In this document: positions 8,357 through 16,739 of the stretch, one piece after another
Numbering within the stretch: the stretch's first letter is position 1
How the letters are laid out: each line of letters opens with the position of its first letter
Assembly: GCA_030550225.1 (NCBI GenBank)
Contig: JAUQPV010000004.1
Location: 1-32,927, forward strand
Direction of reading: 5' to 3'
Source: Acidobacteriota bacterium
GTDB lineage: Bacteria > Acidobacteriota > HRBIN11
Length of the DNA stretch: 32,927 nucleotides
Position numbers and translations under genes: made by a program
The notes under the pieces: model-generated
Databases searched by the model: none
The model's input: only the letters and a program-made list of their open reading frames with translations
Told to the model about the DNA's origin: nothing

Positions 8357-8409
8357 ATTTCAGGTCCGGTCCCACCAGGACTCTAAGCGATCAGGCGAGA
8401 CCGGGGCCT

Positions 8410-9675
8410 TTAGGGCACCATATTACGGACCCACTGCCACAGACGCTTGGGGATACCGACCCTCCGCTGCAGGCGGGAACGCCATTCGTCGTCCTGCGCC
8501 ACCAGCTGGACGATCCCACAGGCGACGGCATAGACCGGCGAGTTCACGACGTCTCGGAGGCCTTCGATATTTATAGGATAGCCGACGCGAACGGGCATTT
8601 CAAACACAGCGCGTGCGACCCGGTCGATGCCTCCCAGCAAGGCGCCGCCGCCGGTCAAGACGACCCGATGGACGAGGTCGATCATCCGAACGTGTTCCAA
8701 GTGCTGGCGGATGAGATAGAGAAGCTCTTCGGCCCGGGCTTCCAGGATCTCGGCGATCCGACGCCGGGGAACCAGTTGGGGCGAGGACCGGGGCTGGAGG
8801 GACGGCACGGGGACCATCTCCGTGTCGGACGGACTGCCCTCCCCCGGCGTCTCACCGGGCGGCGACGGTGCCTCGTAGACGGCCCCAACCAGACGCTTGA
8901 GGCGTTCCGCCTCATGGGGCGGCGTGTCCAGTACGCTGGCCACGTCGAGCGTGAACTGATGGCCACCCAGGGGCAGGATGTATGAGTGATAGAGACTCTC
9001 GTTTTTGATGACGACGAAGCCCGTCGTCCCGGCCCCGATGTCGACGACCAGGACGCCTTGCTCCCGTTCGAAGTCGTTGGTGACGCTGTAAGCCGACGCC
9101 AGGGGCGTCAGAAAGTATCGAAGCGCCCGCAGACCGGCCATCTCCACGCACCGGTTCACGTTATTAAGGACCGTCTGGGGGAGCGTCACGACGTGAAAGT
9201 CGGCTTCCAGCTTGGTCCCCTCCATGTCGACGGGATTACGCACGCCCGGCATGCTGTCGACGATGAACTGCTGGGCCAGCATGTGGAGGATGACCTGGCC
9301 CGACGGCAAGCTCAAGCTGTGGAGGGCGCTCTCCCGGACCCGCTCGACATCGGGCCGCCGAATGGGCTGGGCCTGGCCCGTCGGCGTCAGCGTGATGATC
9401 CCCTTCACGTTAAAGCAAGTCACGAACTCGCCGTTGACATTGATGTAGACCTCGTTCAATCGGACGCCGGCCATCTTGGAGGCTTCCAGGACCGTCTCCC
9501 GCAAGATCTTCACAAGGGGCTGGAGGTCCACGATACGCCCGTTCTCGACGCCAGCGCTTGTCTGTTTGGAAGCACCCAGGACCTCGACGACGGGAGCGTC
9601 CTTCTTATCCAGGGCAATGCGAGCGATCACGCAACAGACCTTGTGCGAGCCGATATCCAGGGCGCCGACGATCAT
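8410..9675 (-). CDS. ftsA: Cell division protein FtsA
   Basis: 421 aa actin-like ATPase that tethers FtsZ to the membrane. Visible: phosphate-1 loop ALDIGSHKVCCVIA at the N-terminus, the SHS2/1C region (NVNGEFVTC...), LHMLAQQFIVD, phosphate-2 loop VVDIGAGTTGFVV, adenosine motif VVLTGGGALLGGI, and a C-terminal amphipathic helix (RRVGIPKRLWQWVRNMVP) with Trp and Arg on opposite faces, the membrane-targeting element. A Pro/Ser-rich insertion of about 30 residues lies in the second half (around residues 265-300), before RRRIAEILEARAEELL. The start overlaps the ftsQ stop by 4 nt. 131 nt separate it from ftsZ. Confidence 0.97.
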   Translation of the reverse strand: MIVGALDIGSHKVCCVIARIALDKKDAPVVEVLGASKQTSAGVENGRIVDLQPLVKILRETVLEASKMAGVRLNEVYINVNGEFVTCFNVKGIITLTPTGQAQPIRRPDVERVRESALHSLSLPSGQVILHMLAQQFIVDSMPGVRNPVDMEGTKLEADFHVVTLPQTVLNNVNRCVEMAGLRALRYFLTPLASAYSVTNDFEREQGVLVVDIGAGTTGFVVIKNESLYHSYILPLGGHQFTLDVASVLDTPPHEAERLKRLVGAVYEAPSPPGETPGEGSPSDTEMVPVPSLQPRSSPQLVPRRRIAEILEARAEELLYLIRQHLEHVRMIDLVHRVVLTGGGALLGGIDRVARAVFEMPVRVGYPINIEGLRDVVNSPVYAVACGIVQLVAQDDEWRSRLQRRVGIPKRLWQWVRNMVP

Positions 9676-10490
9676 GAGCCGTCCCTAAGCGGGCGAAGGT
9701 AGATGTAGCCGTCGAACCGAAGGTCGATTTCCTTCCGTTCCCGAAGGACTTGCGGCAGGACCTGTTCGTCCCACTGCGCGCGGAGTTCTTGCAATCGCCG
9801 ACGGTACCACCGGCGACATCGCTCGACGTCTGGCCCGCAGTCGTCCGTCAGTAAAATGCGAGTCTGGGGTTGGCTGAGTTCTAAAGCCATCTCAGGTCCC
9901 CATCGGAGCCAGAGCGTTTGGTCGAGGAGCCACGCGTGGTCCCGGCGTAAGACCTCGACGACCGCCCGAACCGGATAAAATCGAGCGTCCGGCCGACCGA
10001 CCCCATTATAGACGATCAGGGGACGCCACGCCGGGTCGTTGAGGTCGCCCTGGAACCACAGGAAGGGAACGCCTTCGGCGTCCACGAGCCGCACGCCCGT
10101 AGCGTCTTGGAGGACGGCGAAGGGCTTCCGCTCGACGATGAAGACGTGAATCGTGTCCGGCCATTGCTTGCGCACGACGACATGCCGGACGACCGGGACC
10201 CGTCGGAGGGATTCGGTGATCGCCCGGGTCGATACGGCCATCATCGGCTGGCCCACGACCGTCCACTCGAGGTTCGCCCGAAGCTTCGAGACGTCCAGGT
10301 AGTGGGCCCCGTGCCACATGACCGACCGGACCCGACCGACCGCCAGGCCATACAGAATCGACCCGACGGTGGCACCCATCAGGAGCCACAGGGCGACGTG
10401 TCCCCAGAACCGCCCGGACCTCAAACGACGGGGCCGCTCGCCCCGCCTGGCCGGGTCAGTCGCCAGATTTCGATTTCGGGTTCGAGCCAT
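9672..10490 (-). CDS. ftsQ: Cell division protein FtsQ
   Basis: 272 aa from ATG 10490. FtsQ is a bitopic inner-membrane divisome protein that links early and late division proteins. Visible: a very basic cytoplasmic N-terminus (about residues 1-30), one membrane helix (about 32-53), a POTRA domain with the motif ITESLRRVPVVRHVVVRKQWPDTIHVFIVER, and the beta domain with GVRLVDAEGVPF. The start ATG lies 70 nt inside the end of murB. An alternative TTG at 10424 overlaps the murB stop as TTGA and would remove most of the basic tail. Neither has a strong ribosome site, so the exact start is open. The end overlaps ftsA by 4 nt. Confidence 0.9.
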   Translation of the reverse strand: MARTRNRNLATDPARRGERPRRLRSGRFWGHVALWLLMGATVGSILYGLAVGRVRSVMWHGAHYLDVSKLRANLEWTVVGQPMMAVSTRAITESLRRVPVVRHVVVRKQWPDTIHVFIVERKPFAVLQDATGVRLVDAEGVPFLWFQGDLNDPAWRPLIVYNGVGRPDARFYPVRAVVEVLRRDHAWLLDQTLWLRWGPEMALELSQPQTRILLTDDCGPDVERCRRWYRRRLQELRAQWDEQVLPQVLRERKEIDLRFDGYIYLRPLRDGS

Positions 10491-11365
10491 ACGTGAAATT
10501 GCTCCCACACCCTCGACCGGGCGTATTCGATGAGTCGGACCACGTCTGACCACGTGGCCGACCCTGTGTTGACGATGAAGTTCGCATGTTTGGGCGAAAT
10601 CATCGCCCCACCGACCCGGTAGCCCTTCAGGCCGGCCCGTTCGATCAGTTGACCGGCCGAGCCGGGACCGTCCGGAGGATTCTTGAAAGCGCAACCGGCG
10701 CTCTTGTCCTGTAAGGGCTGGGTTTGCAGACGGTACCGCTTCATTTCCTGCAAGACGGCCCGGATCGTCTCGGGCGACTGGGCTTCGACGCGAAAGTCGG
10801 CCTGCAGGATGACGCTCCGTCGAGCCTGGAAGGGGCTCTTCCGGTAGCCGAATTCAGCCGGCACCGGCGTGACCCGCGTCGCCGTCGCCTGGCCCGGCTC
10901 CCAGACCCATACGGCCGTCAGGACGTCGGCGACGGACCGGCCAAAAGCACCGGCATTCATCCACACGAGACCGCCGACCTGGCCCGGGATGCCCGACATG
11001 AACTCGAGGCCGCCGAAGCCTCGCCGGGCCGCCCACATGCACAGCTTGGGGGCCGGGACACCGGCCCCGGCTTGCACGACACCGTCCGCCACCCGGACCT
11101 GGCGGAGGCGGTCCAGCTTCACGATGACCCAGGGCAGGACGCCCGTATCCGGGATGAGGACGTTGGAACCCCCGCCCAGGACCCGCCAAGGGATGTCCCG
11201 ATGAGTGAGAGTCTCTAAGACGGCGACGGCCTCTTCCAGGTCCCGGGGCCACAGGACCCATGGAGCGACGCCGCCGATTCGCAGGGTCGTCCACGGGGCC
11301 ACCGGGACGTCGGTTCGAGCCAGCCACCGGTGACGTCGGACCTCATCCTGGAGGTGCTCAAACAT
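10421..11365 (-). CDS. murB: UDP-N-acetylenolpyruvoylglucosamine reductase MurB
   Basis: 314 aa flavoprotein that reduces UDP-GlcNAc-enolpyruvate to UDP-MurNAc with NADPH. Visible: TTLRIGG, FAD-binding VLGGGSNVLI, SGIPGQVGG, YRKSPF with the catalytic Arg, then SAGCAFKNP, AGQLIERAGLKG and HANFIVN. The C-terminal half matches the shorter type II MurB. The residue at the usual proton-donor Ser position of the GS-F-NP motif is Cys. The ATG overlaps the murC end by 8 nt. Its position between murC and ftsQ, where E. coli has ddlB, is common in several other phyla. Confidence 0.97.
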   Translation of the reverse strand: MFEHLQDEVRRHRWLARTDVPVAPWTTLRIGGVAPWVLWPRDLEEAVAVLETLTHRDIPWRVLGGGSNVLIPDTGVLPWVIVKLDRLRQVRVADGVVQAGAGVPAPKLCMWAARRGFGGLEFMSGIPGQVGGLVWMNAGAFGRSVADVLTAVWVWEPGQATATRVTPVPAEFGYRKSPFQARRSVILQADFRVEAQSPETIRAVLQEMKRYRLQTQPLQDKSAGCAFKNPPDGPGSAGQLIERAGLKGYRVGGAMISPKHANFIVNTGSATWSDVVRLIEYARSRVWEQFHVWLEPEIEIWRLTRPGGASGPVV

Positions 11366-12740
11366 CGAGCCGCCCTCCTTCCAGACGTCGGGCCAGGGCT
11401 TCCCCGACCCGGTGTACATGGCCGGCCCCGAGGGTCAAGACCAGGTCGCCGGGCTGTACCGTCGGGACCAGGACCTCGACGGCCTGCTCGAGGGAATCGC
11501 AGTACGTCACGGCCCGATGCCCGCTCTGACGGATGTCCTCGGCCAAACGCTTGGCATCGACGCCGGGGATCGGGTCCTCCCCGGCCGGATAGATCGGCAG
11601 GACGAGGAGGACGTCGGCCAGGTAAAAGCATCGGGTGAAGTCGTCCCACAGGAAAGAGACGCGTGAGTAGCGGTGGGGCTGAAAGACGACGACCAGGCGA
11701 CGGTGAAAGCCCCGGGCCGTCTCCAGCGTCCGCACGATCTCCGTCGGATGGTGGGCGTAGTCGTCGACGATCCACACGTCGTCGACCTGGGCCTTCAACT
11801 GGAAACGTCGCTCGACGCCCGTGAACCGGGCCAGGCTCTCCTCGATGCGGTCCCAGGGGATGCCGATGAAGCGGGCCGTGGCGACGGTCGCCAGGGCGTT
11901 CAGTACGTTGTGCGCCCCCGGGATGCTCAGTCGCAGGGCCCGGTCCTCGCCCTCGCCGTGGACCCGAAAGTGGACCTGCCAGCCGTCCAGCCGCACGTCG
12001 TCGGCCCAGTAATGACTCTGCGGGTTCAGGCCGTACGTGATGACCCGCCGCTTCAGCCGGAACAGGATGCTCTGGACCTGGGGGTCCTCCAGACAAACGA
12101 TGGCGGCCCCGTAGAAGGGGACCTGGTTGCAGAACTGCACGAAGGCGTCCTTCAAGGCGTCGAAATGACCGTATCGGTCCAAGTGCTCCCGGTCGATGTT
12201 CGTCACGACGGCGATGATGGGCGTCAGTCGCAAAAACGAACCGTCGCTCTCGTCGCTCTCGACGACGATCCAGGAACCCTTCCCCAGGTAAGCGTTCGTC
12301 CCCAGGGCCTTCAGTCGACCCCCGATGACCATCGTCGGGTCTAGACCGGCGTCGGCCAGGACCATCCCGATCATCGAGGTCGTCGTCGTCTTCCCGTGCG
12401 CCCCGGCGATGGCGATGCCCTGCTTGAGGCGCATGAGCTCCGTGAGCATTTCGACACGATGGATCACGGGAATGCCCCGTCGCCGGGCCTCCAGGACCTC
12501 GGGATTGTCGTCTCGAATGGCCGACGAGATGACGACCACGTCGGCGCCTTCGACGTGCTCGGGCCGGTGCCCGATGAAAACCCGGGCCCCGAAACGCTCC
12601 AAGCGCTCCAGGACCGGGGACGCCGCCAGGTCCGAACCCTGCACCCTGTATCCCATATTCAGGAGGAGTTCGGCGATCCCGCTCATGCCCGTGCCGCCGA
12701 TGCCGACCATGTGGATACACGTAGGCTTGGGAACAAACAT
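11358..12740 (-). CDS. murC: UDP-N-acetylmuramate--L-alanine ligase MurC
   Basis: 460 aa Mur ligase that adds L-Ala to UDP-MurNAc. Visible: HMVGIGGTGMSGIAELL (Rossmann-like UDP site), ATP loop AGAHGKTTTT, ESDESDGSF, NIDREHLD, DDYAHHPTEI and QPHRYSR, all typical for MurC. ATG 12740 starts 20 bases before the UDP-site motif in protein terms of about ten residues, the usual distance. It is separated from murG by 4 nt and overlaps murB by 8 nt. Confidence 0.98.
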   Translation of the reverse strand: MFVPKPTCIHMVGIGGTGMSGIAELLLNMGYRVQGSDLAASPVLERLERFGARVFIGHRPEHVEGADVVVISSAIRDDNPEVLEARRRGIPVIHRVEMLTELMRLKQGIAIAGAHGKTTTTSMIGMVLADAGLDPTMVIGGRLKALGTNAYLGKGSWIVVESDESDGSFLRLTPIIAVVTNIDREHLDRYGHFDALKDAFVQFCNQVPFYGAAIVCLEDPQVQSILFRLKRRVITYGLNPQSHYWADDVRLDGWQVHFRVHGEGEDRALRLSIPGAHNVLNALATVATARFIGIPWDRIEESLARFTGVERRFQLKAQVDDVWIVDDYAHHPTEIVRTLETARGFHRRLVVVFQPHRYSRVSFLWDDFTRCFYLADVLLVLPIYPAGEDPIPGVDAKRLAEDIRQSGHRAVTYCDSLEQAVEVLVPTVQPGDLVLTLGAGHVHRVGEALARRLEGGRLDV

Positions 12741-12744
12741 CGTC

Positions 12745-13842
12745 TTACCCCGCTGGAAGGACCAACGCGTTGGACAAAGAAGGATGCAGGGCCTCGACCC
12801 ACTCCCAAAAGGCCCTCGCCGCATGGGGCCACGCCAAGCGCCCGGCCCGTTCCCGGACTTCCCGCCACCGGTCAGGGCGATTATACAACTCGATCAAGAG
12901 GCGGGCCAAGTCGTCTGGGGTCATCGTCTGACGGAACATCAGGGCCGCGCCCCGATCAGCCCAGTACTGGGCGTTCGCCCGCTGGTGGTCTCCGGCGACG
13001 CCTTCCAAGGGTACGAGGACGGCCGCCATGCGAGCCGCCGCGATCTCGGCCAGCGTCGTACTCCCGGCCCGGCTGATCACGACGTGGGCCCAGCCGTAGT
13101 GGGGCCCGATCGGGTCCAGAAAGTCGGCGACCTGCGCCGGCACATCGGCCTCTCGGTACCGGGCCCGTACGGCCTCTGCCTCCTGCGGTCCCGCTTGGTG
13201 AACGACCTCGACTTCCCAGCCGAGTCGCCGAACTTGGGCCAAGGCCACCGGGACGACGGCGTTCAGAAAGCGCGAACCCTGACTGCCGCCGACGACCAGG
13301 ACCCGAAAGGGCGGCCACGGCGGCCGTTCCCACGGGAGCTCGAAGAACTCCCGCCGGACCGGATTGCCGACCGTCTCCACGGGACACCGCCAGCGCCCCT
13401 CGACGGGATAGGTCAGGGCCAGACCCTGAGCCCACCGACTGATCCACCGAGTGGCCCAGCCCGGCGCGACGTTCTGCTCGTGCAGAAAGACAGGCACGCC
13501 CAGCCATCGGGCCGCCACGGCGGCGGCGACGCCCGCATAGCCGCCCGAGCTGACGACGACGTCGGGCCGCCACCGACGCAGGCGCCGATAGGCGACCCAG
13601 AGGCTCTGCCCAAGCCCCAGGCCCGCTCGGAACGCCTCGACGGGTCGCTTCCCCCGCAGGCCCCGGACCGGCAGAAGGCAGACCTCCCAATCGTCCGGGA
13701 GCCGCCGGCGGGCCTCCACGCCGTAGCGGGAGCCCACGTAGAGACAACGCAGGCCGGCGTACCGCCGACGGGCTTCCTCACCTAAGGCGACCAGGGGGTA
13801 CAGGTGCCCGCCGCTTCCGCCGCCCGTCAGCACGATGCGCAT
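12745..13842 (-). CDS. murG: UDP-GlcNAc:lipid I GlcNAc transferase MurG
   Basis: 365 aa GT-B glycosyltransferase that converts lipid I to lipid II on the inner face of the membrane. Visible: VLTGGGSGGHLYPLVAL at the N-terminus, VVVSSGGYAGVAAAVAA, LHEQNVAPG, TGNPVR-like VGNPVRREF, VVGGSQGSRFLN, and the UDP-GlcNAc site SRAGSTTLAEIAA. ATG 13842 starts directly at the first strand. 41 nt separate it from ftsW and 4 nt from murC. Confidence 0.97.
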   Translation of the reverse strand: MRIVLTGGGSGGHLYPLVALGEEARRRYAGLRCLYVGSRYGVEARRRLPDDWEVCLLPVRGLRGKRPVEAFRAGLGLGQSLWVAYRRLRRWRPDVVVSSGGYAGVAAAVAARWLGVPVFLHEQNVAPGWATRWISRWAQGLALTYPVEGRWRCPVETVGNPVRREFFELPWERPPWPPFRVLVVGGSQGSRFLNAVVPVALAQVRRLGWEVEVVHQAGPQEAEAVRARYREADVPAQVADFLDPIGPHYGWAHVVISRAGSTTLAEIAAARMAAVLVPLEGVAGDHQRANAQYWADRGAALMFRQTMTPDDLARLLIELYNRPDRWREVRERAGRLAWPHAARAFWEWVEALHPSLSNALVLPAG

Positions 13843-13883
13843 GGCTCCACCTTCCGTATCCCGCATCCCATACTCTCCGCGTC

Positions 13884-15011
13884 TCAGTCCGTCGCCCCCA
13901 GCCGTACATGGTCCTCGGCGATGCTGATCAGGATCCCCGTCGCCAGCGAGTACAGCAGATACGCCGTGCCGCCGTACGATATAAAGGGCAGGACCGTCCC
14001 CTTCGGCGGCACCAGGCCGACCGACACCGTGATGTTCAAGAAGGCTTGAAAACAGATCCATACGGCGATCCCGACGGCCATGACCCGACCGGCCGGGAGC
14101 CGAGCCCGCCGGGCCGCCGTCAGGCCCAGTCCAAAGTAGGCGCCATACAGTGCCACGACCAAGAGGGTCGCCGGCAGGCCGAGTTCTTCCCCGAGAATGG
14201 CGAACACGTAGTCGTTATGGGGCTCGGGCAGATAGTAGAGCTTCTGCAAGCTCCGGCCGTATCCCGTGCCCCACAAGCCGCCGTGCCCTAAGGCGATGAG
14301 GGCCTGCCGCTGTTGGTAGCCCGTCGTCTGTGCATGGGCCTCCAGGTCCAGGAACGCCAAGACTCGGTCCTTCCAGTGACGGGGCACGTCGACCCACAGG
14401 AGGAACGCCAGGCCGATGACGGCCGCCGCCACGGCCGCCCCCAGGGCCATCTGCCGGAGAGACACCTGGCCGATAAAGACCATGCTCCCGGCGATGCAAA
14501 GGAGGATCAGGGCATTGCCCAAGTCCGGCTCCCGCACGATCAGGACGGCCCAGAGAGCCGTCACGAGGCCGGCGTAGGCCACCTGGCTAAGACGGTCCCG
14601 AAAGGCTTGGCGGCCCTGCCGGTGGACCAAAAAGGCGATGTAGACGATGATGCCCAGCTTGGCCAACTCGGACGGCTGAAACGATAGGAGGGGTCCCCAC
14701 CGAATCCAGCGGTGGACACCCCGGACCGGCGGAAGCCAAAAGACGGCGATGAGGAGGGCCGGGCAGACGAAAAAGAAGGCCCGGGCTACCGACGGATAGA
14801 CCCAGAAGTTATAGGGGACCCGGGCCGCCAGGAGCAGAGCACCGGTCCCGACCAGTGTGTAAAGGACCTGCCGCTTCAGAAAGAACAGGGGGTCGCCGAA
14901 CCGTTCCTGCGCGATCAAGACAGGGGCGCTCCCGCCCATCAAGAGACCGACGCCCGAGAGGAGACCCCACACGACCAGGATGCTCGTCGAAATCCTCATC
15001 CAGCCCTTCAT
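13884..15011 (-). CDS. ftsW: SEDS peptidoglycan glycosyltransferase FtsW
   Basis: 375 aa polytopic protein, about ten membrane helices. FtsW polymerises lipid II in septal synthesis together with the transpeptidase FtsI. Visible SEDS signatures: RWGPLLSFQPSELAKLG, REPDLGNALIL, GYQQRQALIALGHGGLWG, LPEPHNDYVFAILGEELG and PFISYGGTAYLLYSLATGIL. The start overlaps the murD stop by 4 nt. Being within the mur/fts cluster and next to murG it is FtsW rather than RodA. Confidence 0.96.
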   Translation of the reverse strand: MKGWMRISTSILVVWGLLSGVGLLMGGSAPVLIAQERFGDPLFFLKRQVLYTLVGTGALLLAARVPYNFWVYPSVARAFFFVCPALLIAVFWLPPVRGVHRWIRWGPLLSFQPSELAKLGIIVYIAFLVHRQGRQAFRDRLSQVAYAGLVTALWAVLIVREPDLGNALILLCIAGSMVFIGQVSLRQMALGAAVAAAVIGLAFLLWVDVPRHWKDRVLAFLDLEAHAQTTGYQQRQALIALGHGGLWGTGYGRSLQKLYYLPEPHNDYVFAILGEELGLPATLLVVALYGAYFGLGLTAARRARLPAGRVMAVGIAVWICFQAFLNITVSVGLVPPKGTVLPFISYGGTAYLLYSLATGILISIAEDHVRLGATD

Positions 15012-16468
15012 GCCGTCGACTCCTCGAGCGTGCGCTTCAGGTCCAAGACGGCCTTTCGGAAGACGTCGCCCCGGTGGGCGTAGCCCCGAAACATGTCAAA
15101 ACTGGCACAGGCCGGCGACAACAGCACGGCATCGCCGGGCTGGGCCATCGTGAAGGCGACCCGCACGGCTTCTTCCATGTCAGCGGCCTCGACCATCGGT
15201 ACGCCGGTCCCAGCCCACGCCGCCCGGATTTGGGCCCGGTCCTCACCGATCAGGACGACGGCCCGGGCCCTTTCCGCCAGGAGAGACCGCAGGGACCGCA
15301 CGTCCTGGCCCTTGGCCTGGCCGCCGGCAATCAGGACGACGGGGCGGGTCATGCTGGTCAGGGCCCACCGGACGGCGTGCACGTTTGTCGCCTTCGAGTC
15401 GTCGTAAAAGTCGACGTCTCGGATGCGGGCGACCCACTCGAGCCGGTGGGGTGGGGCCGTCAGGCGACGGACACTCGTCCGGATCTGGGGGAGCGTCAGA
15501 CGCAGGGCCACACCGGTCAGGATGACGGCCAGGAGGTTCGCCACCATGAAGGGCCACGGCGTCGACAGAAGACGGACCGGCCCGATCGGATAGGTCCGGC
15601 CCCACCAGAGCAGGAGCCAGTCGTCCCGGACGCCAGCGCCCGGGTACCACCGCCCGGAGAGACCAAAGCTCAACAGCCGGGCCGGGATGGACCGATAAGC
15701 CTCCCAGAGGTGCCGCTCGTCGCCGTTGACGATAGCCCAGTCATCGGGTCGCTGACGCTCAAAAAGCCGAAGCTTGGCGGCCACATAGTCGGCGACTGAC
15801 CCATGCCAGTCCAGGTGGTCCTGGTCGACGTTCAGTAAGACGGCTACGTCGGGCCGAAAGACGTTCAGCCCGTGCAGTTGGAAGCTACTCAGCTCGATGA
15901 CGTAGTAACTCCCCGGCCGAGCGTGGCGCACGAGTCGGGAGACAGGCTCGCCGATGTTGCCCCCGACGACCGTCGGGAGCCCCGCCTCGGTCAGGACCTG
16001 GCCGACCCACTGGGTCGTCGTCGTCTTACCGTTCGTGCCGGTGATGCCGATCCACGTCCCCGGCGGGGCGACCATGTAGCCGAGCTCGAATTCCGGGAGG
16101 ACCGCCTTACCCCGTGCTCGGGCCCGCTCGAGCCATGGATGCCAAGGCCGAAAGCCGGGCGACACGACAAGGCAGTCCCAGGCGTCCACGAAGGCGGCGT
16201 CCGCCGGCCGGGCATACGTCTCGACACCGGCCGCCGCCAGGGCCTGCCAGCGGGACCGCCGGTCAGGGTCCCAGGCGGCTGGGTCGCCTTCGTCGGCGAC
16301 GGCCAGGGCCGCCGGCCGGGCGACCGCCCGGATGAGGTCGAGCGCCGCCTGACCCGAGACGCCAAAGCCCAGGACGAGGACCCGCCGACCGTCGAGGAAG
16401 TCCCGGAGCGTCAAAACGCCGGGACCCGGAACTTCGAGTCGTGCCGACACGTCGGGCAAGACGACCAT
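15008..16468 (-). CDS. murD: UDP-N-acetylmuramoylalanine--D-glutamate ligase MurD
   Basis: 486 aa, somewhat longer than the usual 440-460. MurD adds D-Glu to UDP-MurNAc-L-Ala. Visible: VLVLGFGVSGQAALDLI, ATP loop GITGTNGKTTTTQWV, GNIGEPV, ELSSFQLHG, LLNVDQDHLDWHGS, AAKLRLF with the carbamylated-Lys position, RLEWVARIRDVDFYDDSKAT and GGQAKGQD. The first 25 residues before VLVLGFG are an extension. The ATG lies close to a 7-bp repeat array (ends at 16485), with no strong ribosome site seen, so a slightly later start is possible. Confidence 0.96.
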   Translation of the reverse strand: MVVLPDVSARLEVPGPGVLTLRDFLDGRRVLVLGFGVSGQAALDLIRAVARPAALAVADEGDPAAWDPDRRSRWQALAAAGVETYARPADAAFVDAWDCLVVSPGFRPWHPWLERARARGKAVLPEFELGYMVAPPGTWIGITGTNGKTTTTQWVGQVLTEAGLPTVVGGNIGEPVSRLVRHARPGSYYVIELSSFQLHGLNVFRPDVAVLLNVDQDHLDWHGSVADYVAAKLRLFERQRPDDWAIVNGDERHLWEAYRSIPARLLSFGLSGRWYPGAGVRDDWLLLWWGRTYPIGPVRLLSTPWPFMVANLLAVILTGVALRLTLPQIRTSVRRLTAPPHRLEWVARIRDVDFYDDSKATNVHAVRWALTSMTRPVVLIAGGQAKGQDVRSLRSLLAERARAVVLIGEDRAQIRAAWAGTGVPMVEAADMEEAVRVAFTMAQPGDAVLLSPACASFDMFRGYAHRGDVFRKAVLDLKRTLEESTA

Positions 16469-16484
16469 TTTGGAATCCCCGGGT

Positions 16485-16554
16485 TGGGTACTGGGTGTTA
16501 GGTGTTAGGTGTTGGGTGTTGGGTGTTAGGTGCTGGGTGCTGGGTGTTGGGTGA
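16485..16554. repeat. Left array of ten 7-bp repeats (TRGGTGY)
   Basis: Ten consecutive heptamers of the form TGGGTGT or TAGGTGT, with some TGGGTGC and one TGGGTAC. No spacers. The + strand is G-rich and its last part carries four GGG tracts (16535-16560) with loops of 4, 4 and 6 nt, which fits a G-quadruplex motif. It forms one arm of an inverted pair with 16668-16737. It sits in the 271-nt gap between mraY and murD. Confidence 0.9.
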
Positions 16555-16667
16555 AAAGGGGCCGCGAACGATGAACCCGACGGGGTCACCCCGAAATGCC
16601 CCATCCCGAGACGAGGCAAACCAAGCTTCCACGACAGGTCTGGGATCCATGGCCTGTGGTCTTTCAT
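16555..16667. other. Unique spacer between the two heptamer arrays
   Basis: About 113 bp with no convincing ORF. It contains a short hairpin CGGGG-TCA-CCCCG (16581-16593) and a 7-bp stem with a 3-nt bulge, from CCAC..AGG (16629-16638) to CCTGTGG (16653-16659). I see no gene or known element in it. Confidence 0.5.
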
Positions 16668-16737
16668 ACCCAGCACCCAACACCCAACACCTAACACCTA
16701 ACACCCAACACCCAGCACCTAACACCCAACACCCAAC
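16668..16737. repeat. Right array of ten 7-bp repeats (ACCYARC), inverted to the left array
   Basis: Ten consecutive heptamers ACCCAAC, ACCTAAC or ACCCAGC, the reverse complement of the left array unit. Same copy number as the left arm. The order of variants does not mirror the left arm exactly, so the arms can pair but with scattered mismatches. The array ends 2 nt before the mraY stop codon. Confidence 0.9.
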
Positions 16738-16739
16738 CC

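Noticed and set aside
16485-16737. CRISPR array
   Set aside because: The 7-bp units are directly adjacent, with no spacers, and they come in two opposite orientations. No cas genes are present.
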